The translations under genes were made by a program, and so were the position numbers. Positions 44,531 to 58,028 of a stretch of 64,000 nt of DNA are shown here, piece after piece. Origin of the DNA: Duganella sp. CF517 (GTDB taxonomy: Bacteria > Pseudomonadota > Gammaproteobacteria > Burkholderiales > Burkholderiaceae_D); NCBI RefSeq assembly GCF_900110275.1, contig NZ_FODC01000002.1, positions 372,001-436,000 of the forward strand, given 5' to 3'. The stretch's first letter is position 1; every line of letters starts with the position of its first letter. Under the pieces are notes generated by a model that was given only the letters and a program-made list of their open reading frames with translations, was not told where the DNA came from and did no database searches.

Positions 44531-46363
44531 TCAGGATTCGCGCGACGCTTTTTTACGCTCGTGCTCTTTCAGGAAGCGCTTGCGCAGACGGATCGATTTC
44601 GGCGTGATTTCGACCAGTTCGTCGTCGTCGATGAATTCAACGGCGTATTCCAGCGACATTTGAACCGGCGGCACCAGGCGCACCGCTTCGTCGGTACCCG
44701 ACGAACGCACGTTGGTCAGCTGCTTGCCCTTGATCGGGTTGACGACCAGATCGTTGTCGCGCGAGTGGATACCGATGATCATGCCTTCGTACACCGGGTC
44801 GTTGTGGACCACGAACATGCGGCCGCGATCCTGCAGTTTCCAGATGGCGTAGGCCACGGCGGCGCCGTCGTCCTGCGAGATCAGCACGCCGTTGCGACGG
44901 CCGCCCAGTTCGCCCTTGGTGTTGTCGACCGGCGCGTACGCGTCGAACACGTGGCTCATCAGGCCGGTACCGCGGGTCAGGGTCATGAATTCGCCCTGGA
45001 AGCCGATCAGGCCACGTGCGGGAATACGGTATTCCAGACGCACACGGCCCTTGCCGTCCGATTCCATGTTTTGCAGGTCGCCGCGACGACGGCCCAGCTC
45101 TTCCATGACGCCGCCCTGGTTGGCTTCTTCAACGTCGACCGACAGTTGCTCGAACGGCTCGTGGCGCACGCCATCGACCATTTTGAACACCACGCGCGGA
45201 CGCGACACGGCCATCTCGAAACCTTCGCGACGCATGTTTTCGATCAGGATGGTCAGGTGCAGCTCGCCGCGGCCCGACACTTCGAAGATCGTGTCGTCGT
45301 CGGTTGGCGCCACGCGCAGCGCGACGTTGGCTTTCAGTTCCTTGTCCAGACGGTCGCGCAGCTGGCGCGAGGTCACGAATTTGCCTTCGCGGCCGGCCAG
45401 TGGCGAGTTGTTGACCATGAAGTTCATGGTCAGGGTAGGCTCGTCGACGGTCAGCATCGGCAGCGGTTCCGGGGTGTCCACGGCGCACAGCGTCGAGCCG
45501 ATGCCGATTTCATCGATACCGTTGATCAGGCAGATGTCGCCGGCGACGGCTTCATCGACCAGCACGCGCTCCAGGCCCTTGAAGTTCAGCACCTGGTTGA
45601 TGCGGCCCTTGATCGGGGTGGCGCCTGGGCCGTTGATGACCAGCACGTCCTGGCCGACCTTGACGGTGCCGCGGTTGACGCGGCCGATGCCGATCTTGCC
45701 GACGTAGGACGAGTAGTCCAGCGACGTGATTTGCATCTGCAGCGGGCCTTCCGGATTGTCGTCGCGTACTGGAACGTGTTCCAGGATGGCGTCGAACAGC
45801 GGCTTCATGTCGCCCGAGCGTACGTCTTCGGTCAGGCCGGCGTAGCCGTTCAGGCCCGAGGCGTAGACGATAGGGAAGTCCAGCTGCTCGTCGTTCGCGC
45901 CCAGCTTGTCGAACAGTTCGAAGGTCTGGTTGATCGCCCATTCAGGACGTGCGCCCGGACGGTCGACCTTGTTGACGACGACGATAGGCTTCAGGCCCAG
46001 CGCCAGTGCCTTGCGGGTCACGAAGCGGGTCTGTGGCATCGGGCCTTCCTGCGCATCGATCAGCAGCAGAACGGAGTCGACCATCGACAGCACACGTTCC
46101 ACTTCGCCGCCGAAGTCGGCGTGGCCTGGGGTGTCGACGATGTTGATGTGGGTGCCTTCGTACTCAACCGCGCAGTTCTTCGACAGAATCGTAATGCCGC
46201 GTTCCTTTTCGAGGTCGTTCGAGTCCATGACGCGGGTATCGACCGCTTGGTTTTCACGGAAGGTGCCGGACTGGCGCAGCAGCTGATCCACCAGGGTGGT
46301 TTTGCCGTGGTCAACGTGGGCGATGATTGCGATGTTACGAATTGCGCGTTTTGTAGTAGACAT
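44531..46363 (-). CDS. typA: Ribosome-associated GTPase TypA/BipA
   Basis: This translational GTPase of 610 residues acts in 50S assembly and stress growth. It has [15 protein letters not shown] (Walker A), switch [32 protein letters not shown], domain II, and the TypA-specific C-terminal region with [20 protein letters not shown] and [20 protein letters not shown]. The length is typical. A TATACT at 46468-46473 on the minus strand may be its -10 box. It lies downstream of truB with a palindromic repeat between them. Confidence 0.96.
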   Translation of the reverse strand: MSTTKRAIRNIAIIAHVDHGKTTLVDQLLRQSGTFRENQAVDTRVMDSNDLEKERGITILSKNCAVEYEGTHINIVDTPGHADFGGEVERVLSMVDSVLLLIDAQEGPMPQTRFVTRKALALGLKPIVVVNKVDRPGARPEWAINQTFELFDKLGANDEQLDFPIVYASGLNGYAGLTEDVRSGDMKPLFDAILEHVPVRDDNPEGPLQMQITSLDYSSYVGKIGIGRVNRGTVKVGQDVLVINGPGATPIKGRINQVLNFKGLERVLVDEAVAGDICLINGIDEIGIGSTLCAVDTPEPLPMLTVDEPTLTMNFMVNNSPLAGREGKFVTSRQLRDRLDKELKANVALRVAPTDDDTIFEVSGRGELHLTILIENMRREGFEMAVSRPRVVFKMVDGVRHEPFEQLSVDVEEANQGGVMEELGRRRGDLQNMESDGKGRVRLEYRIPARGLIGFQGEFMTLTRGTGLMSHVFDAYAPVDNTKGELGGRRNGVLISQDDGAAVAYAIWKLQDRGRMFVVHNDPVYEGMIIGIHSRDNDLVVNPIKGKQLTNVRSSGTDEAVRLVPPVQMSLEYAVEFIDDDELVEITPKSIRLRKRFLKEHERKKASRES

Positions 46364-46537
46364 GGTCGTTATATTTGCTGAAAAACTGCGGGTGCGTACA
46401 AACTGTACGGGGGGTATTCCGGGATGTTCGTGGGCTACAACTTCTTAGCCAATTTCTGGAACCGCGTAGTATAGCATGTTGCGTTGCAACTCCTTAAAAA
46501 AATCGAGTATTTTCAAAGAGTTGCTTTCCAAACCCCG

Positions 46538-46686
46538 GGGGTCAAGTCTGTCATTCGGACACGAGCCCGGCGTTAAAGCTTCTCTACGGTCCAGGCCGTG
46601 TCCGAATGACAGACTTGACCCCGAGGTTTAAAAGCCTCTCTACGGTCCAGGCCGTGTCCGAATGACAGACTTGACCCCGAGGTTTA
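46538..46686. repeat. REP-like palindrome plus 56-bp tandem repeat
   Basis: Two adjacent 56-bp units (46575-46630 and 46631-46686) differ at one base. Each contains GTGTCCGAATGACAGACTTG followed by ACCCC. A third, inverted copy of that core (46538-46563) pairs perfectly over 26 bases with the first unit (46597-46622). The end of the second unit supplies the truB stop codon. The whole would form a long hairpin in the truB-typA transcript. It resembles intergenic REP/BIME elements, and no transposase is present. Confidence 0.8.
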
Positions 46687-47619
46687 GGCGGCGGCCTCTG
46701 GCGCGGTGAAGGCGATCAGGCGCTCGGGGGCGAGGATGCTGTATTCGCCCAGCAGCGCCGTGCCCAGCAGCTTGTCGTCGAGGTAGACGCGCACCCTGCC
46801 CTGCTCGGCCGGCACCGCGACCGGCTCCTTGCCCAAGGCGAGGCGCTGGCCGTTGAGGAAGCGCTTGGCGAGCTCGGCGTTCAGTTGCACCGCCGGGAAG
46901 CTGGCCAACAAGGCGTCGACCGGGGCCAGCAGAGTCAACGGTTCGGCGTGCACCTGCAGCGCTTCCAACGTGATCATGTTGTCCATCGTCAGCGGGCCGA
47001 CCTGCGTGCGGCGCAGCGCGTTCAAATGCGCGCCGCAACCGAGCGCTTCGCCGATGTCCTGGCCCAGCACGCGGATGTACGTGCCCTTGCTGCACGTGAC
47101 CGACAGCTTCAGCATCGGCGCCTCGTACGCCACCAGCTCCAAGTTGTGAATGATCACATTGCGCGCCTCGCGCTCCAGCGTGATGCCGGCGCGCGCGTAT
47201 TCGTACAGCGGCTTGCCGTCACGCTTCAACGCCGAATACATCGGCGGCACTTGCGCGATCGGTCCACGGAACTTTTCCAGCACCGCGTGGATCTGATCCA
47301 GTGTGACATCGACGTCGCGCGTGTCGATGACCTCGCCCTCGGTGTCGCCGGTGTCGGTGCTCTGGCCCAGGTGCACCGTGGTCTCGTAGGTCTTGTCCGC
47401 TTCCAGCAAGTCCTGCGAAAACTTGGTCGCTTCGCCAAAGCACAACGGCAGCAAGCCGGTGGCGAACGGGTCGAGCGTGCCGGTGTGGCCGGCCTTCTTG
47501 GCGTTGAGCACGCGCTTGGCTTTGATCAGTGCATCGTTGCTCGAGAAGCCGACCGGCTTGTCGAGCAACAGCACGCCGTCGACCAGGTCGCGGACTTTTT
47601 TAGGATGATTTTGCTTCAT
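46684..47619 (-). CDS. truB: tRNA pseudouridine-55 synthase
   Basis: This 311-residue enzyme modifies U55 in the T-loop of tRNAs. The N-terminal [19 protein letters not shown] and the catalytic aspartate in [20 protein letters not shown] are diagnostic. [14 protein letters not shown] and a C-terminal PUA-like part follow. It begins 17 bases after the rbfA stop, completing the rimP-nusA-infB-rbfA-truB order usual in proteobacteria. Its stop codon lies inside the repeat element, so the repeat inserted at or copied onto the gene end. Confidence 0.95.
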   Translation of the reverse strand: MKQNHPKKVRDLVDGVLLLDKPVGFSSNDALIKAKRVLNAKKAGHTGTLDPFATGLLPLCFGEATKFSQDLLEADKTYETTVHLGQSTDTGDTEGEVIDTRDVDVTLDQIHAVLEKFRGPIAQVPPMYSALKRDGKPLYEYARAGITLEREARNVIIHNLELVAYEAPMLKLSVTCSKGTYIRVLGQDIGEALGCGAHLNALRRTQVGPLTMDNMITLEALQVHAEPLTLLAPVDALLASFPAVQLNAELAKRFLNGQRLALGKEPVAVPAEQGRVRVYLDDKLLGTALLGEYSILAPERLIAFTAPEAAA

Positions 47620-47636
47620 GGAGGGGGCCGAAAGGC

Positions 47637-48059
47637 TTATTCGGCGCCGTCTTTGTTCTCGTCGGCCGGCTTGGCCTGGTCGTCGTCCAGCGAACGCGTG
47701 GCGTTGGCCTGGTCGATCAGTAGCGACAGTTCCATGCCGCGCGAGGTCGACGTGTCGTGCACGAAGTGCAGCGCCGGCAGGGTGTGGATGTGCAAGCGCT
47801 TGCCCAGCTGGCCGCGCATGTAGCCGGCGGCGGCCGACAGGCCTTCGACGGTCTGCTTGACCTGCTCCGGGCTGTCCTTGAGCATCGTGAAGAAGATCTT
47901 CGCGTGCGCATAGTCCGGCGTGACCTGCACTTCGGTGATGGTGATCATGCCGACCCGTGGGTCTTTCAACTCGTAGGCGATGATTTCGGACAGATCGCGC
48001 TGGATCTGGTCCGCGACGCGCTGACCGCGCTGCGGAATGGTTTTACTGTGTTTTGCCAT
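47637..48059 (-). CDS. rbfA: Ribosome-binding factor A
   Basis: This 140-residue protein has a single KH-like fold and binds the 30S subunit for 16S rRNA maturation and cold adaptation. Motifs are [40 protein letters not shown] and [19 protein letters not shown]. The start [12 protein letters not shown] is chosen over the longer frame because all relatives begin close to it. An acidic tail ([15 protein letters not shown]) ends the protein. Confidence 0.94.
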   Translation of the reverse strand: MAKHSKTIPQRGQRVADQIQRDLSEIIAYELKDPRVGMITITEVQVTPDYAHAKIFFTMLKDSPEQVKQTVEGLSAAAGYMRGQLGKRLHIHTLPALHFVHDTSTSRGMELSLLIDQANATRSLDDDQAKPADENKDGAE

Positions 48060-48156
48060 GATTCGGTACTGCTTTCCATAAACGGCAAGTGGACGGGAGC
48101 TGTTGCCCCCGTCCACCGTGCCTAGCCCTGCTGTCTATTACTACTGTCCGTAACGA

Positions 48157-51027
48157 TTACAGCGTACGGGCGATTTCCTGAACTTCGAACACTTCCAGGG
48201 TGTCGCCAACCTGGATGTCGTTGTAGTTCTTCAGCGACAGGCCGCACTCCAGACCGGCGCGGACTTCTTTCGCGTCGTCCTTGAAGCGCTTGAGCGAGTC
48301 GATCTCGCCGGTCCACACGACGATGTTGTTGCGCAGCAGGCGTACCGACGAGGCGCGCTTGACCACGCCGTCGGTGACCAGGCAACCGGCAACCGCGCCG
48401 ACCTTCGAGACCAGGATGACCTGGCGAATCTCGACCTGGCCGATGACGGTTTCGCGCTTCTCCGGCGCCAGCATGCCCGACAACGCCGCCTTGATTTCGT
48501 CGATCGCATCGTAAATGATGTTGTAGTAGCGAATGTCCACGCCGTTCGACTCGGCCAGCTTGCGCGCCTGTGCGTCGGCACGGGCGTTGAAGCCGATGAT
48601 GACCGCTTTCGAGGCCACCGCCAGGTTGACGTCCGACTCGGTGATGCCACCGACCGCGGCGTGCACGACTTGGACGCGCACTTCGGAAGTCGACAACTTC
48701 TGCAACGAGCTGACCAGTGCTTCCTGCGAACCCTGCACGTCGGTCTTGATGATCATCGGCAGGTTTTTGACTTCGCCTTCGGCCATCTGGTCGAACATGT
48801 TTTCCAGCTTCGCGGCTTGCTGCTTGGCCAGTTTCACGTCGCGGAACTTACCTTGACGGAACAGACCGATCTCACGGGCTTTACGCTCGTCGGCCATGAC
48901 CATGACTTCTTCACCGGCTTGCGGCACTTCCGTCAGACCCTGGATTTCGACCGGGATCGAAGGACCTGCTTCGTTGATCGGCTTGCCGTTCTCGTCCAGC
49001 ATCGCGCGCACGCGGCCATACGAGGAGCCGGCCAGGATCACGTCGCCGCGCTTCAAGGTACCGGACTGCACCAGGATCGTCGCGACCGGGCCCTTGCCCT
49101 TGTCCAGACGGCCTTCGACCACCAGACCACGCGCTGGCGCGTCGACCGGGGCTTTCAGCTCCAGCACTTCGGCCTGCAGCAGCACTTGCTCCAGCAGGGC
49201 GTCGATACCGACGCCGGTTTTGGCCGAGACCGGCACGAATGGCGATTCGCCACCGTATTCTTCCGGCACCACTTGTTCGGCGACCAGTTCCTGCGTCACA
49301 CGGTCGACGTTGCCGCCCGGTTTGTCGATCTTGTTGATCGCGACAACCAGCGGCACGCCGGCCGCTTTCGCGTGGGCGATCGCTTCCTTCGTTTGCGGCA
49401 TCACGCCGTCGTCGGCGGCCACCACCAGAATCACGATGTCGGTCGCTTTCGCGCCGCGGGCACGCATCGCCGTAAAGGCTTCGTGACCCGGGGTATCGAG
49501 GAAGGTGATCATGCCGCGCGGGGTGTCCACGTGGTACGCGCCGATGTGCTGGGTAATGCCGCCGGCTTCGCCCGACGCCACTTTGGCGCGGCGGATGTAA
49601 TCCAGCAGCGAGGTCTTACCGTGGTCGACGTGACCCATGACGGTCACCACCGGTGCGCGCGAGACCGACTCGAAGTGAGCGTGCTCACCCTGGTCCGCCA
49701 GCAGCGCTTCCGGATCGTCCTGTTCGGCGGCGAAGGCTTTGTGGCCCATCTCCTCGACCAGGATCATCGCGGTTTCCTGATCCAGCACCTGGTTGATGGT
49801 GCACATCTGGCCCAGCTTCATCAGCTGCTTGATGACCTCGGATGCCTTGACGGACATCTTGTGCGCCAGTTCGGCCACGGTGATCGTTTCAGGGACGTAC
49901 ACGTCCTTGATGACCGCCTCGGTCGGCGCCTGGAAGTTGGTTTCGCGGTCGTCCGAGTGCGAGCCACGACGGCCGCCACTCTTGCCACCACTGCGCCAGC
50001 CGTCACGGCCGCCGGTGCCGGTGTTGCCACGGCCCTTGTTGGCGGTGTTGCCCGGCGCGCCACGTTTCTTGGCGTCGTCCGACCAGGTCGACGAGACATT
50101 GGCCGACTTGATCGACTTCTTGTCGGCGGTGACCGGCTTCTTGTCGCCCGGCTTGTCGCCAGGCTTGGCGACGGCGCCGGTCGCAGGCTTGTGCAAGGTG
50201 CCTTCGGCAACCTTGGCCTTGACTGGCACCGGTGCTGGCTCAGGGGCTTTGATGGCGCGGCGTGGCGCGTTCATCATGGCCTTGATCTGGGCGACCTCGT
50301 CCGCCACGGCCTTGCGGGCGCGGTCGGTGGCTTCGGCTTTTTCAGCGGCTTCCTTGGCGGCGGCGGCGGCCTTCTTCTTGGCCTCTTCCGCCGCGGCTTT
50401 TTTCTTCTCTTCCGCTGCGGCGTCGACGGCCGGCGCTGGCGCCGCGGCGCCGGCGTTGGTCGCGGCGGCCGCTGCCTTGGCGGCGGCTTTCTTCGCTTCG
50501 GCGTCGGCTTCCTTCTTCGCTTCGGCTTCGGCGGCGGCCGTGGCTTTGGCCTGGGCTTCCTTCTCGGCGTCCAGCTTGGCCAGGCGGTCTTGCTTCTCGC
50601 GCAGCTCGGCTTCCTGGCGCGCGATCAGTTCGGCCTGTTTGCGGGCGTCTTCTTCACGACGGGCCACCTCGGCCGCGTCCACCACCGGCGCCACGGGGGC
50701 GGGGGCGGGAGCGGCGACCGGCTCGTCGCGCTGGACGAAGGTGCGAACCTTCTTCACAGCGACCTGAATCGTGCGGGCCTTGCCATTGGCGTCGGCCTGC
50801 TTGATTTCAGTGGTTTCTTTGCGCGTCAGCGTGATCTTCTTCTTTTCGGTATCAGCCGATGCGCCGTGGGTACGACGCAAGTGATCAAGCAGCTTATCCT
50901 TATCATCTTTCGACAATGGATCTGACGTCGAACTTTTTTCGACGCCGGCAGAACGCAGCTGCGTCAGCAGCAAATCTGCAGGCATCTTCAGTTCGGTGGC
51001 AAATTGGGCTACGTTGTTACTCGCCAT
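48157..51027 (-). CDS. infB: Translation initiation factor IF-2
   Basis: This protein of 956 residues delivers initiator tRNA to the 30S subunit. It has an N-terminal IF2-N domain ([20 protein letters not shown]), a long Ala/Lys/Glu coiled segment (about 120-250), a basic Gly-rich linker (near 320-360), a G domain with [26 protein letters not shown] and NKIDKP, then domains II to IV ending [12 protein letters not shown]. The size is large, as in other betaproteobacteria. It lies 46 bases after nusA in the same operon. Confidence 0.97.
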   Translation of the reverse strand: MASNNVAQFATELKMPADLLLTQLRSAGVEKSSTSDPLSKDDKDKLLDHLRRTHGASADTEKKKITLTRKETTEIKQADANGKARTIQVAVKKVRTFVQRDEPVAAPAPAPVAPVVDAAEVARREEDARKQAELIARQEAELREKQDRLAKLDAEKEAQAKATAAAEAEAKKEADAEAKKAAAKAAAAATNAGAAAPAPAVDAAAEEKKKAAAEEAKKKAAAAAKEAAEKAEATDRARKAVADEVAQIKAMMNAPRRAIKAPEPAPVPVKAKVAEGTLHKPATGAVAKPGDKPGDKKPVTADKKSIKSANVSSTWSDDAKKRGAPGNTANKGRGNTGTGGRDGWRSGGKSGGRRGSHSDDRETNFQAPTEAVIKDVYVPETITVAELAHKMSVKASEVIKQLMKLGQMCTINQVLDQETAMILVEEMGHKAFAAEQDDPEALLADQGEHAHFESVSRAPVVTVMGHVDHGKTSLLDYIRRAKVASGEAGGITQHIGAYHVDTPRGMITFLDTPGHEAFTAMRARGAKATDIVILVVAADDGVMPQTKEAIAHAKAAGVPLVVAINKIDKPGGNVDRVTQELVAEQVVPEEYGGESPFVPVSAKTGVGIDALLEQVLLQAEVLELKAPVDAPARGLVVEGRLDKGKGPVATILVQSGTLKRGDVILAGSSYGRVRAMLDENGKPINEAGPSIPVEIQGLTEVPQAGEEVMVMADERKAREIGLFRQGKFRDVKLAKQQAAKLENMFDQMAEGEVKNLPMIIKTDVQGSQEALVSSLQKLSTSEVRVQVVHAAVGGITESDVNLAVASKAVIIGFNARADAQARKLAESNGVDIRYYNIIYDAIDEIKAALSGMLAPEKRETVIGQVEIRQVILVSKVGAVAGCLVTDGVVKRASSVRLLRNNIVVWTGEIDSLKRFKDDAKEVRAGLECGLSLKNYNDIQVGDTLEVFEVQEIARTL

Positions 51028-51073
51028 TCAGTCCTCTTTTCTATGTGTCGCGGAGATGATAAAGATACTCAAA

Positions 51074-53154
<2,081 letters not shown>

Positions 53155-53187
53155 TTACTCAAAGCAGACCGTACAAAACGCTTTAAC

Positions 53188-53212
53188 AAAAAAAAAATGG
53201 GCATCTGCCCAT
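53188..53212 (-). terminator. Terminator between rluB and rimP operons
   Basis: ATGGGCA and TGCCCAT pair around a two-base loop and are followed by nine T on the minus strand. Confidence 0.85.
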
Positions 53213-53382
53213 CTTCCTGTAATACCTAGCCAGATGAAAGGATTCCTGTGGGAGCTACCCGCGAAGAACTTTTACTAGGCTGGTTATTATAACCTTATCT
53301 GGTCTTCGCTGCAATCGGCGCATAACACAAATAAGGTCGATGGACCAGAAAACAAGCGGCCTGATTGGCCGCCGGACAGCAA

Positions 53383-55695
53383 TTAACCCTTGCGGCGACG
53401 CGGCATGCCGTGGTCGATCGCACCGCCGCGCGGCGGCTGGTTGCGGCGCGGCGCGCCGGCGTTACCGAAGCCGAACGTGGTCTGCAGCGGATCGGGCTGG
53501 CGCGGACCGCGGCTTGGACCCTTGGCCGACTGGCCGCCGCCCATACCACCCTGGCCGCCTTGGCCGCCCTGCCCCTGCGGACGGCCCTGGCCTTGCGGCC
53601 GGCCCTGGCCACCACCGGCGCTGCGCGCCGGGCCTTCGCCCAGCGGACGGCCACCGGCGTAACCGCCGATGCCTTGCGGACGACCGCCCGGACGACCCGA
53701 ACCTTGCGCGCCGCCTGGACGGCCCTGGCCGCCACCTTGGCCGCCTTGTCCATTGCCACCCGGACGGCCCGAGCCCTGCGCGCCACGGCCATTGCCGCCG
53801 CCGTTGGGACCGCCGGCGCCACCGGCGCCATTGCCCGGACGGCCCTGGTTGCCGAAACGCGGACCGCGTTGCTGCTTGGCGAAAGGCATCGCGTTGTCGT
53901 TGCTGACATCGGCGCGGTTGAAGTTCGGCTCGTCGCCATCATCCTCGTCGTCGTCATCGTCGCGGTCGTCGAAATCGGCGCGGCCGCGCTGCGGACGCTT
54001 TTCCGGACCCTTGTTCTGCGCGGTCGGCTTGGCTTGCTGCGGGCCTTTGCCGCGCGGCGCGGCCGCCGGCGCATCGCTGCCTTTTTTGTCGACGCCGTAG
54101 GCGGCCAGCAGGTCGCGCACGGTGTTTTCTTCCATCTCTTCCCAACGACCACGCTTCAAGCTGCTTGGCAGGGTCATCGCGCCGTAGCGGGTACGGATCA
54201 GGCGCGACACGGTCAGGCCGATCGCCTCGAACATGCGGCGCACCTCGCGGTTGCGGCCTTCGCCGATGATCACGCGGTACCACTTGTTGATGCCCTCGCC
54301 GCCGCCGTCGGCGATCTTGGAGAACTGCGCCAGGCCGTCTTCCAGCTCGACGCCGGCCAGCAGCTTCTGGCGCATGCCCTCTTCCAGTACGCCCAGCGTA
54401 CGCACCGCGTACTCGCGGTCGATGCTGTAGCGCGGGTGCATCAGGCGATTCGCCAGGTCGCCGGAAGTGGTGAACAGCAGCAAGCCTTCGGTGTTGAAGT
54501 CGAGGCGGCCGATGGCGAGCCATTTGCCGGCCTTCATCGTCGGCAGGCGGTCGAACACCGACGGACGGCCGTCCGGATCGTCATGGCTGACGATCTCGCC
54601 GGCAGGCTTGTGGTACACCAGCACGCGCGGCGGCTTCTTGCTGACGCGGCGCTGGAGCAGTTTGCCGTTGATGCGCACCGCGTCTGCCGGCAGGATGCGC
54701 TGGCCGATATGGGCCGGCTCGCCGTTGACCGACACGCGGCCGGCAACGATCAACTCTTCCATGTCGCGGCGCGAGCCGAGACCGGCTTCGGCCAGCACCT
54801 TGTGCAGCTTCGGCGCGTCGTCTTCCGACGTCAGGTCGCGGCGCACGGCTTTCGGCGCGCTGCGGCCCTTGCCGGTTTCTTCACTGTCGAAGGCGTCCGA
54901 GGTCACGTACGAGAACGCGGCATCGGCGTCGTTGCCCTTGCCGACATTGCCGAAGGCGCCATGCACGCGCTGCGGCTTCGGTCCCTTGCCGCCGCGACCG
55001 CCCTTGCCGTTGCGCTGCTGGCCTTCGGGACGCGGACCACGCTCGTTGCGCGGCTTGCCGTTCGGCTCGGCGCCCTCTTCGGCCGATGCCACTTCGCCTT
55101 CGGCCGCGACCACCGGCTCCGGACGTGGCATCGTCGCTTCGCGCAACGCGCGTTGCTCGCGCATCTGGCGCGGACCGCGCGGGCCGCGTGGCCCGCGCTC
55201 GCTGCGCTCGCGCTGGCCGGCCGGCTGGCCTTCCTGGCCTTCGGCACCGGCAACCACCGCGGCAGGAGCGCCTGGCGCTTCCACTGCCACGGCCGGCGCC
55301 GGCGATTCGGCCGACGCCGTGGCGGCGGCGGCTGGTTTTTTGGCGCGCGGCGCCTTGGCCGGCGCGTCCGCTGGCGCGGCCGGCGCGGCTTGCGCCGATT
55401 CAACAGCCTGGACAACCTCGACGGCTACCTTGGCGACCGGTTTGGCGCGCGGCTTTTTCACCGGCGCGGGAGTGTCGGCGGCGACGGCAGCGGCGACTGG
55501 CGCAGCGGCGGCAGGCGCGGCGGCTTCAGCCTTCGGCTTGCGCTTGGCCTTGACGGCAGGCGCCGCCTCGGCGGCGCCGGCGGTCGGCGACGCGGCCGCA
55601 TCGGCTTCGATCTGTGCTTTGGTGCGGCGTTTTGGCTTGGCGACCACTTCTGCGGTGGCGTCGTTGACTGTCTCAGGGGTATTAGATTTGTTCAT
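53383..55695 (-). CDS. rluB: rRNA pseudouridine synthase (RluB type) with long disordered tails
   Basis: The protein has 770 residues against about 290 for E. coli RluB. The catalytic part (about 295-535) has an S4 domain ([20 protein letters not shown]) and the synthase core with the active aspartate in [19 protein letters not shown]. It is preceded by an Ala/Pro/Lys-rich stretch of about 290 residues and followed by an Asp-rich patch and about 160 residues of Gly/Arg/Gln repeats ([17 protein letters not shown]). Both ends are probably disordered and RNA-binding. The ATG at 55695 overlaps the scpB end by 14 bases, so the genes are coupled. RluB rather than RluE/F is inferred from the core. 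Confidence 0.88.
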   Translation of the reverse strand: MNKSNTPETVNDATAEVVAKPKRRTKAQIEADAAASPTAGAAEAAPAVKAKRKPKAEAAAPAAAAPVAAAVAADTPAPVKKPRAKPVAKVAVEVVQAVESAQAAPAAPADAPAKAPRAKKPAAAATASAESPAPAVAVEAPGAPAAVVAGAEGQEGQPAGQRERSERGPRGPRGPRQMREQRALREATMPRPEPVVAAEGEVASAEEGAEPNGKPRNERGPRPEGQQRNGKGGRGGKGPKPQRVHGAFGNVGKGNDADAAFSYVTSDAFDSEETGKGRSAPKAVRRDLTSEDDAPKLHKVLAEAGLGSRRDMEELIVAGRVSVNGEPAHIGQRILPADAVRINGKLLQRRVSKKPPRVLVYHKPAGEIVSHDDPDGRPSVFDRLPTMKAGKWLAIGRLDFNTEGLLLFTTSGDLANRLMHPRYSIDREYAVRTLGVLEEGMRQKLLAGVELEDGLAQFSKIADGGGEGINKWYRVIIGEGRNREVRRMFEAIGLTVSRLIRTRYGAMTLPSSLKRGRWEEMEENTVRDLLAAYGVDKKGSDAPAAAPRGKGPQQAKPTAQNKGPEKRPQRGRADFDDRDDDDDEDDGDEPNFNRADVSNDNAMPFAKQQRGPRFGNQGRPGNGAGGAGGPNGGGNGRGAQGSGRPGGNGQGGQGGGQGRPGGAQGSGRPGGRPQGIGGYAGGRPLGEGPARSAGGGQGRPQGQGRPQGQGGQGGQGGMGGGQSAKGPSRGPRQPDPLQTTFGFGNAGAPRRNQPPRGGAIDHGMPRRRKG

Positions 55696-56476
55696 TATTC
55701 GTTTCTTGGTTGTGCTCAGCGTCAACCGTTAAATCTGGCGCATGGTCGTGATTGATTGCTTGCTGGCCGGCTTCCGGGCTAGTCGCGGCGTCTACTGCTT
55801 CGTCGGCCACTTGCAACTCGCTATCCGTACCATCTCGTTGTTGCGCGACGCTTTCGCTGTGCGCGGCTTTATCAAAGTTCTCTTGCAGGGCCGCCTCCAG
55901 CGCTTCCATATCCGGACCGCCGCCCTGCACATCGCTCAATTGCTGCAACGGCGGCAGCTGGGACAGCGAATTCAATCCCAAATCATCCAAAAACTGCTTG
56001 GTCGTGCCCAGCAACGCCGGGCGGCCCACGACGTCGCGGTAACCGATGGCGTCTACCCAGCCCCGGTCTTCCAGCATCTTGATCGTCTGTGAATTGACGG
56101 CTACGCCGCGTATCTCTTCGATATCGCCCCGCGTGACCGGCTGCCGGTACGCGATGATCGCCAGCGTTTCCAGCGTCGCCCGCGAATATTTGGGCGGTTT
56201 TTCCGGATTCATCCGGTCCAGGTACGGCTTCATCTCCGGGCGGCTCTGGAAGCGCCAGCCGGTCGACAGGCTGACCACTTCGATACCCTTGCCGGCCCAA
56301 TCGAGCCGCAGTTCTTCCAGCAATTCCTTGATCGTATCGGAACCTACTCCGGGACCGCGCGGCCTGCCCTGGTCATCGACATCGACATACAGCTTCTTCA
56401 GACTGTGGATCGACAACGGCTCATGGGCGCATAGCAAGGCGGTTTCGAGGACTCTTTTAGCCTCAGCTGTATCCAT
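55682..56476 (-). CDS. scpB: Segregation and condensation protein B
   Basis: This 264-residue protein with two winged-helix domains works with ScpA and SMC in chromosome compaction. Family motifs are [60 protein letters not shown] and [20 protein letters not shown]. The last 80 residues are an acidic, poorly conserved tail. scpA is not adjacent. The gene overlaps rluB, an order common in proteobacteria. Confidence 0.94.
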   Translation of the reverse strand: MDTAEAKRVLETALLCAHEPLSIHSLKKLYVDVDDQGRPRGPGVGSDTIKELLEELRLDWAGKGIEVVSLSTGWRFQSRPEMKPYLDRMNPEKPPKYSRATLETLAIIAYRQPVTRGDIEEIRGVAVNSQTIKMLEDRGWVDAIGYRDVVGRPALLGTTKQFLDDLGLNSLSQLPPLQQLSDVQGGGPDMEALEAALQENFDKAAHSESVAQQRDGTDSELQVADEAVDAATSPEAGQQAINHDHAPDLTVDAEHNQETNNEQI

Positions 56477-56794
56477 AGCAATCTTGTGGTTGCATTGTCA
56501 TGCAAAGAAAGAAATCAATCACATTCAGTGAGGCAGTGGCCGCATTCGAAATGCCGCCTGCCGGAGTACTCGCTGAAGCTGTTTTCCGAGCCCGGGCGAT
56601 ACGCGCCGGGCGGGAGAGAGAGGCATGCCGACGACGACCGAGGCCGCCGCTTTTCTACGTGAAACGCGATTGCGAAACGCGATTTTCGGGCGAAAACATG
56701 CGAGACCAATCAATGACGTTTCATCCTACAAGCCGAATTGTACCTGATAAAAGCGCAAAACGCGCGTTTCGGTCACATCGATGTGTAACTTGCC
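56477..56794. other. Intergenic stretch between glk and scpB
   Basis: About 320 bases. Short frames here lack ribosome sites and family signs. It must carry the scpB promoter and the glk terminator, but no clear hairpin with a T tract is visible. Confidence 0.4.
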
Positions 56795-57820
56795 TTACGC
56801 AGCAGCAAGTCGTTCGGACAAGATTGCGGATACGCCAACAAAGGCAGGGTATTCGGCGGTGATGACCCAGGTGGGCACCTGGCACAGGTATTTGTTGAAA
56901 CGGCCCTTTTGTTCGAAGCGCGCGCGGAAGCCGGACTTGTCGAAACGGTCGCCCAGGCGCGGCACGATGCCGCCGCCGATATAGATGCCGCCCTGCGCGC
57001 CCAGGGTGATGGCGATGTTGCTGGCGATGGTGCCGAGCATGCGGCAGAAGGTCTCGATGACGTCGTCGCACAGCGCGCATTCGCCGGCCAGCGCGCGGGT
57101 GGAGATGTCGGCCGCGCTCAGCGGCTCGGCGGTGACGCCTTGCTGGTCGGCCAGCGCGCGGTAGATCAGCTCGATGCCGGCGCCGGACATCAGGCGCTCG
57201 GCGGAGACGTGTTCGAATTCTTTCCAGGCGAATTGCAGGATCGCCACTTCCTTGGCGTTGACCGGCGAGAAGCTGACGTGGCCGCCCTCGCTCAGCAGCG
57301 CGGTCCAGCCGTCCTTGCCGGGAATCAGGCCCGAAACGCCCAGGCCGGTGCCGGCGCCGATCAGGCCCAGCGGCGTGCCCGGAACGGCGGCGCCGCCGCC
57401 GACCTGGTGTTTTTGCGTCGCCGACAGTTGCGGCAGCGAGCTGGCCAGCGCGGTGAAATCGTTGACGACCACCAGGATGTCGAAGTTCACTTCGCGGCGC
57501 AGCGCCTCGATCGAGAACTGCCAGTGATGGTTGGTCATGCGCACCATGTCGCTGGTCACCGGGTTGGCGATGGCGATGGCGCCATTGCGGATGCCGGTGA
57601 CGCCCTTGCCGGCCACCGCTGGCGAGCCGAGGTAGGCGACCAGCGCGTCGGCGATGGTCGGATAGGCGGCGCACGGCAGCACTTCGATCGCCTCGATCGT
57701 GCCCGGGGCGGTCTCCAGCGCGAAGCGCGCGTTGGTGCCGCCGATATCCGCTAGCAGACGCGGGCCGCCGATGTAGTCGGTGGTCGGGGAGGATGGCGAT
57801 TGAAGGGACTGGGCTGTCAT
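56795..57820 (-). CDS. glk: Glucokinase
   Basis: This 341-residue enzyme phosphorylates cytoplasmic glucose with ATP. It has LLADIGGTNARFAL (phosphate 1), VNDFTALASSLPQL (the aspartate is the catalytic base), LGLIGAGTGLGVSGL and GGIYIGGGIVPRL. The first 20 residues are a variable extension. It could use glucose released from xyloglucan, but it lies 35 kb away from that locus and looks like a housekeeping gene. Confidence 0.94.
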   Translation of the reverse strand: MTAQSLQSPSSPTTDYIGGPRLLADIGGTNARFALETAPGTIEAIEVLPCAAYPTIADALVAYLGSPAVAGKGVTGIRNGAIAIANPVTSDMVRMTNHHWQFSIEALRREVNFDILVVVNDFTALASSLPQLSATQKHQVGGGAAVPGTPLGLIGAGTGLGVSGLIPGKDGWTALLSEGGHVSFSPVNAKEVAILQFAWKEFEHVSAERLMSGAGIELIYRALADQQGVTAEPLSAADISTRALAGECALCDDVIETFCRMLGTIASNIAITLGAQGGIYIGGGIVPRLGDRFDKSGFRARFEQKGRFNKYLCQVPTWVITAEYPAFVGVSAILSERLAAA

Positions 57821-58028
57821 GGTCGGTCGAAAATAGTTGAGGCCTAAGCTTAAGGTATTTCCACTATTTCAGGCAAGCGAAGTTTGTAGTTTTAGTACAG
57901 TTCTGTGCCGTTTGCCGCACGAAATTACTTTTGAGAATTTATTTTGAGTAGTATGACTACCCGGCCGGCCGCACCGGCGCCGCCGGGCCTGGCCTGGCCT
58001 GGCTTGGCCGGGCCGGGCCACAAGCCGC

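Noticed and set aside
56500..56862. Short open frames upstream of scpB
   Set aside because: They have no ribosome site and no recognisable protein features, and frames on both strands look equally random.
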